A stretch of DNA of 33,211 nt from Bacteroidetes bacterium UBA6161 (GTDB lineage Bacteria; Bacteroidota; Bacteroidia; NS11-12g; UBA955). The notes beneath the pieces were generated by a model. The model did not search any database and was not told the DNA's origin. It saw only the letters and a list, made by a program, of their open reading frames with translations. The DNA is taken from positions 2,234-35,444 of the forward strand of contig DIUJ01000005.1 in the NCBI GenBank assembly GCA_002422315.1. The letters are read 5' to 3'. Position numbers and translations under genes: made by a program. This document shows, piece by piece, positions 31,541 to 33,211 of the stretch; within the stretch, counting starts at the first letter, position 1, and the number at the start of each line of letters is the position of its first letter.

Positions 31541-32521
31541 ATGAATATTTCTTATAAAACTATCGCGAAAAACATCTTTTACCCAACGGTATATTTTGCA
31601 TGTCTCTTTTTTCTAGCGGCTTGCAATAAAGATAAAAAACCTTCCCAAAACATTGATTTAGACACAGAATACGAAATAATTAGCTACCAAGATTCTATCA
31701 TACAAAACATAGAGTTGTATTTTCCTAACCAAAACAAGGGGGATATTGCCGAATTTTTACATGAGGTTTCTGGAATAGCAGTAAGCAGAACAAATCCAAA
31801 TATATTGTGGGCGCAAGAGGACCATGGAAATTTAAATAAAATGCATCTAATAGGAGAAAATGCTTTATATCTAGGGTATTATTGGATTTGGGGGGTAAGC
31901 AATAGGGACTGGGAAGACATGTGCATAGGCCCAGGTCCAGAAGAGAATAAAAGCTATATATATTTGGGAGATATTGGAGACAACGATGCAAAATACAACG
32001 AGATATTTATCCATAGATTTAAGGAGCCAAACCTAAAAGATAGCAGTAAAATGAATGGTGAAATACAAAAAACAGATATCACTAGTTTTATATTTAAATA
32101 CCCCGATGGTGCTAGAGATGCAGAAGCATTAATGATAGACCCTAGGAACAAAGATTTATACATACTTAGCAAAAACCAAAGCCAAACTAATATGTATTGC
32201 GCTGCATACAAAGAATATACCAATGGCCAAACAATGTTAGACAAAATTGCTATTTTGCCTTTTGGGGAAATAACTGCAGCAGATATCTCAAGCGATGGAA
32301 ACCAAATAATGGTTAAAACAGAAAAACAGATTTATTTTTGGAACCGCAACAATGGGGAGACGATACTACAGGCAATGAAGCGCACACCCGTTCTTATTCC
32401 TTATAAAAAAGAAGCAAAGGGAGAAGCCCTTGCAATACCCCCCGATGGCAATGGTTACTATACCCTTAGCGAAAAAAGCTCAGGCCCTACTCCATCGCTA
32501 TACTTTTATAAAAAAAAGTAA
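31541..32521 (+). CDS. Lipoprotein of unknown function, probable beta-propeller
   Basis: A 326-aa lipoprotein: hydrophobic stretch, then FLAAC with the lipidated Cys at about residue 29 and an Asn/Lys-rich spacer. The rest has repeated blade-like segments: HEVSGIAVSRTNPNILWAQE, DWEDMCIGPGPEE, YIYLGDIGDN, DAEALMIDPRNKDLYILS, EITAADISSDGNQIMVKTEK and GEALAIPPDGNGYYTLSEKS. This WED...GDIGDN...DAEAL pattern recurs in bacterial secreted proteins of unproven role, so no enzyme activity is assigned. The frame starts at 31499 with a TTG, but the ATG at 31541 gives a normal signal peptide. It diverges from the glycosyltransferase gene. Confidence 0.75.
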   Translation: MNISYKTIAKNIFYPTVYFACLFFLAACNKDKKPSQNIDLDTEYEIISYQDSIIQNIELYFPNQNKGDIAEFLHEVSGIAVSRTNPNILWAQEDHGNLNKMHLIGENALYLGYYWIWGVSNRDWEDMCIGPGPEENKSYIYLGDIGDNDAKYNEIFIHRFKEPNLKDSSKMNGEIQKTDITSFIFKYPDGARDAEALMIDPRNKDLYILSKNQSQTNMYCAAYKEYTNGQTMLDKIAILPFGEITAADISSDGNQIMVKTEKQIYFWNRNNGETILQAMKRTPVLIPYKKEAKGEALAIPPDGNGYYTLSEKSSGPTPSLYFYKKK

Positions 32522-32731
32522 ATAGAAACAATCTGTATATGGAATAAAACAAAACGTTAATGCTTACATGTTTTCAGAGAATCATATGGCAAACCTTGCA
32601 TAATAGAATTGAATTAGAAATTATTTGATGCATAAACCAATTTAATTAATTATGCAAAAAGCAAGGGGAGCGTTAAACATTAACACACAAACTCACACCC
32701 CCCTTTATTGCTTTTTATTTTCTTTGGACTT
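32522..32731. other. Convergent intergenic region with a possible long-loop terminator
   Basis: No gene is supported here. AAAAAGCAA (32656-32664) pairs perfectly with TTGCTTTTT (32708-32716), and GGGG/CCCC can extend the stem past a small bulge, with a loop of about 30 nt. A and T runs flank it, so it could end transcripts from both convergent genes. The heptamer TGCATAA occurs at 32597-32603 and 32629-32635, and inverted (TTATGCA) at 32650-32656. Confidence 0.35.
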
Positions 32732-33211
32732 CTATTGTACTATGAACTTGGTCCAAGTATCTTCTCCATTGGCAGTCGTAAATCTTATCATATACAATCC
32801 CCGCCCAATGCCTTCTATTTTCTTTGTCTCTTTTAACTCTCCCTTTTGTATGCTCTTGCCTTCCGAGTTTATTATCTCGAAGCTGCATGGTATACTGCTC
32901 TCTGCATATAACTCTCCTTGGCTAGGGTTTGGGTAAATATTTACTTGCCATCCTGTTATTGACTCTTGTTTTACCAATATTCTAACAACACTTTTTTCTT
33001 TTGCTCCATCTTTGTCTATAAATTGTAGTTGGTAATAGTTCACTGCCCCCAATGCGTTGTCGCTATATTCATATTCTCGTGTGGAATAAGAATTACCCGC
33101 TGCTTCCACCTCGCCTATCTTCGCCCATTCTATTCCATCACTGCTTTTGAGTATTTCTGTCTTTTCCGTATTGGTCTCCGATAGCGTTACCCATCTCAAT
33201 ACTCCTGCATT
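32732..33211 (-). CDS. C-terminal end of a T9SS-exported protein (cut by the window edge)
   Basis: Only the last 159 codons are inside; the frame stays open to the right edge (NAGVLRWVTLSETN before the first in-window TTG). The first 80 residues resemble an Ig-like/fibronectin fold common in Bacteroidota (TEILKSSDGIEWAKIGEVEA, NYYQLQFIDKDG). The last 75 are a T9SS type A sorting domain: VNIYPNPSQGELYAES, FEIINSEGKSIQKGEL, GLYMIRF and KFIVQ. This tail directs passage through the outer membrane by the type IX system and is then removed. The function of the missing N-terminal part cannot be told. It converges on the lipoprotein gene. Confidence 0.88.
   Translation of the reverse strand, partial: NAGVLRWVTLSETNTEKTEILKSSDGIEWAKIGEVEAAGNSYSTREYEYSDNALGAVNYYQLQFIDKDGAKEKSVVRILVKQESITGWQVNIYPNPSQGELYAESSIPCSFEIINSEGKSIQKGELKETKKIEGIGRGLYMIRFTTANGEDTWTKFIVQ

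Noticed and set aside
32562..32630. 22-codon ORF after the lipoprotein gene
   Set aside because: It has no hydrophobic helix, no overlap with the upstream gene and no family resemblance, unlike the 29-aa ORF after ktrB. Probably chance.
32652..32936. 94-codon plus-strand frame at the right edge
   Set aside because: It runs antisense through the T9SS sorting domain, which is clearly coding on the minus strand.
1..33211. CRISPR array, insertion sequence, prophage, tRNA or rRNA genes
   Set aside because: No spaced direct repeats, transposase or integrase motifs, terminal inverted repeats or tRNA-like cloverleafs were seen when reading both strands.

Overview
The window is a chromosomal stretch of an AT-rich member of the Bacteroidota (order not resolvable from the sequence). 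Four things point there: a C-terminal type IX secretion (T9SS) sorting domain at the right edge, a large Cys-rich PKD-type surface protein at the left edge, promoters of the TTG-N19-TAnnTTTG type, and start codons that generally lack Shine-Dalgarno sequences and have A/T-rich leaders. No rRNA, tRNA, CRISPR array, transposase or phage gene was seen.

Layout. (1) 1-2090, minus: N-terminal 696 codons of a secreted multidomain surface protein, cut by the window edge, with a candidate promoter just upstream. (2) 2204-3764, minus: a two-gene unit of a conserved protein of unknown function overlapping by ATGA a lipoprotein that fuses a cyclophilin and an FKBP domain, closed by a 12-bp-stem terminator. 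(3) 3843-9523, plus: a GH3-family acyl-adenylating enzyme, then a tight run of an aspartate-type aminotransferase, a heptose-7-phosphate (PfkB) kinase, a KtrB/TrkH potassium transporter with an extra four-helix N-terminus, and an unlisted 29-residue single-helix membrane peptide joined to the transporter by a TGATG overlap. A strong bidirectional terminator (9522-9548) separates this from the next block.

(4) 9567-26448, minus: an uninterrupted 32-gene str-S10-spc-alpha block, rpsL-rpsG-fusA-rpsJ to rplQ, including secY, infA, rpoA and the short genes rpmD and rpmJ. A near-ideal Bacteroidota promoter precedes rpsL, and a second one with the same 19-nt spacing lies in the largest gap, between secY and infA. 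There is no tuf after fusA and no adk or map between secY and infA.

(5) 26588-33211: cell-envelope genes. An LtaS/MdoB-type membrane sulfatase-fold enzyme (plus) converges on a GT4 glycosyltransferase and asparagine synthetase pair (minus). A lipoprotein with a predicted beta-propeller (plus) converges on the C-terminal end of a T9SS-exported protein (minus, cut by the right edge). The most interesting item is the 29-aa membrane peptide coupled to the K+ transporter. The dual-family immunophilin with its coupled unknown partner and the internal secY-infA promoter come next.
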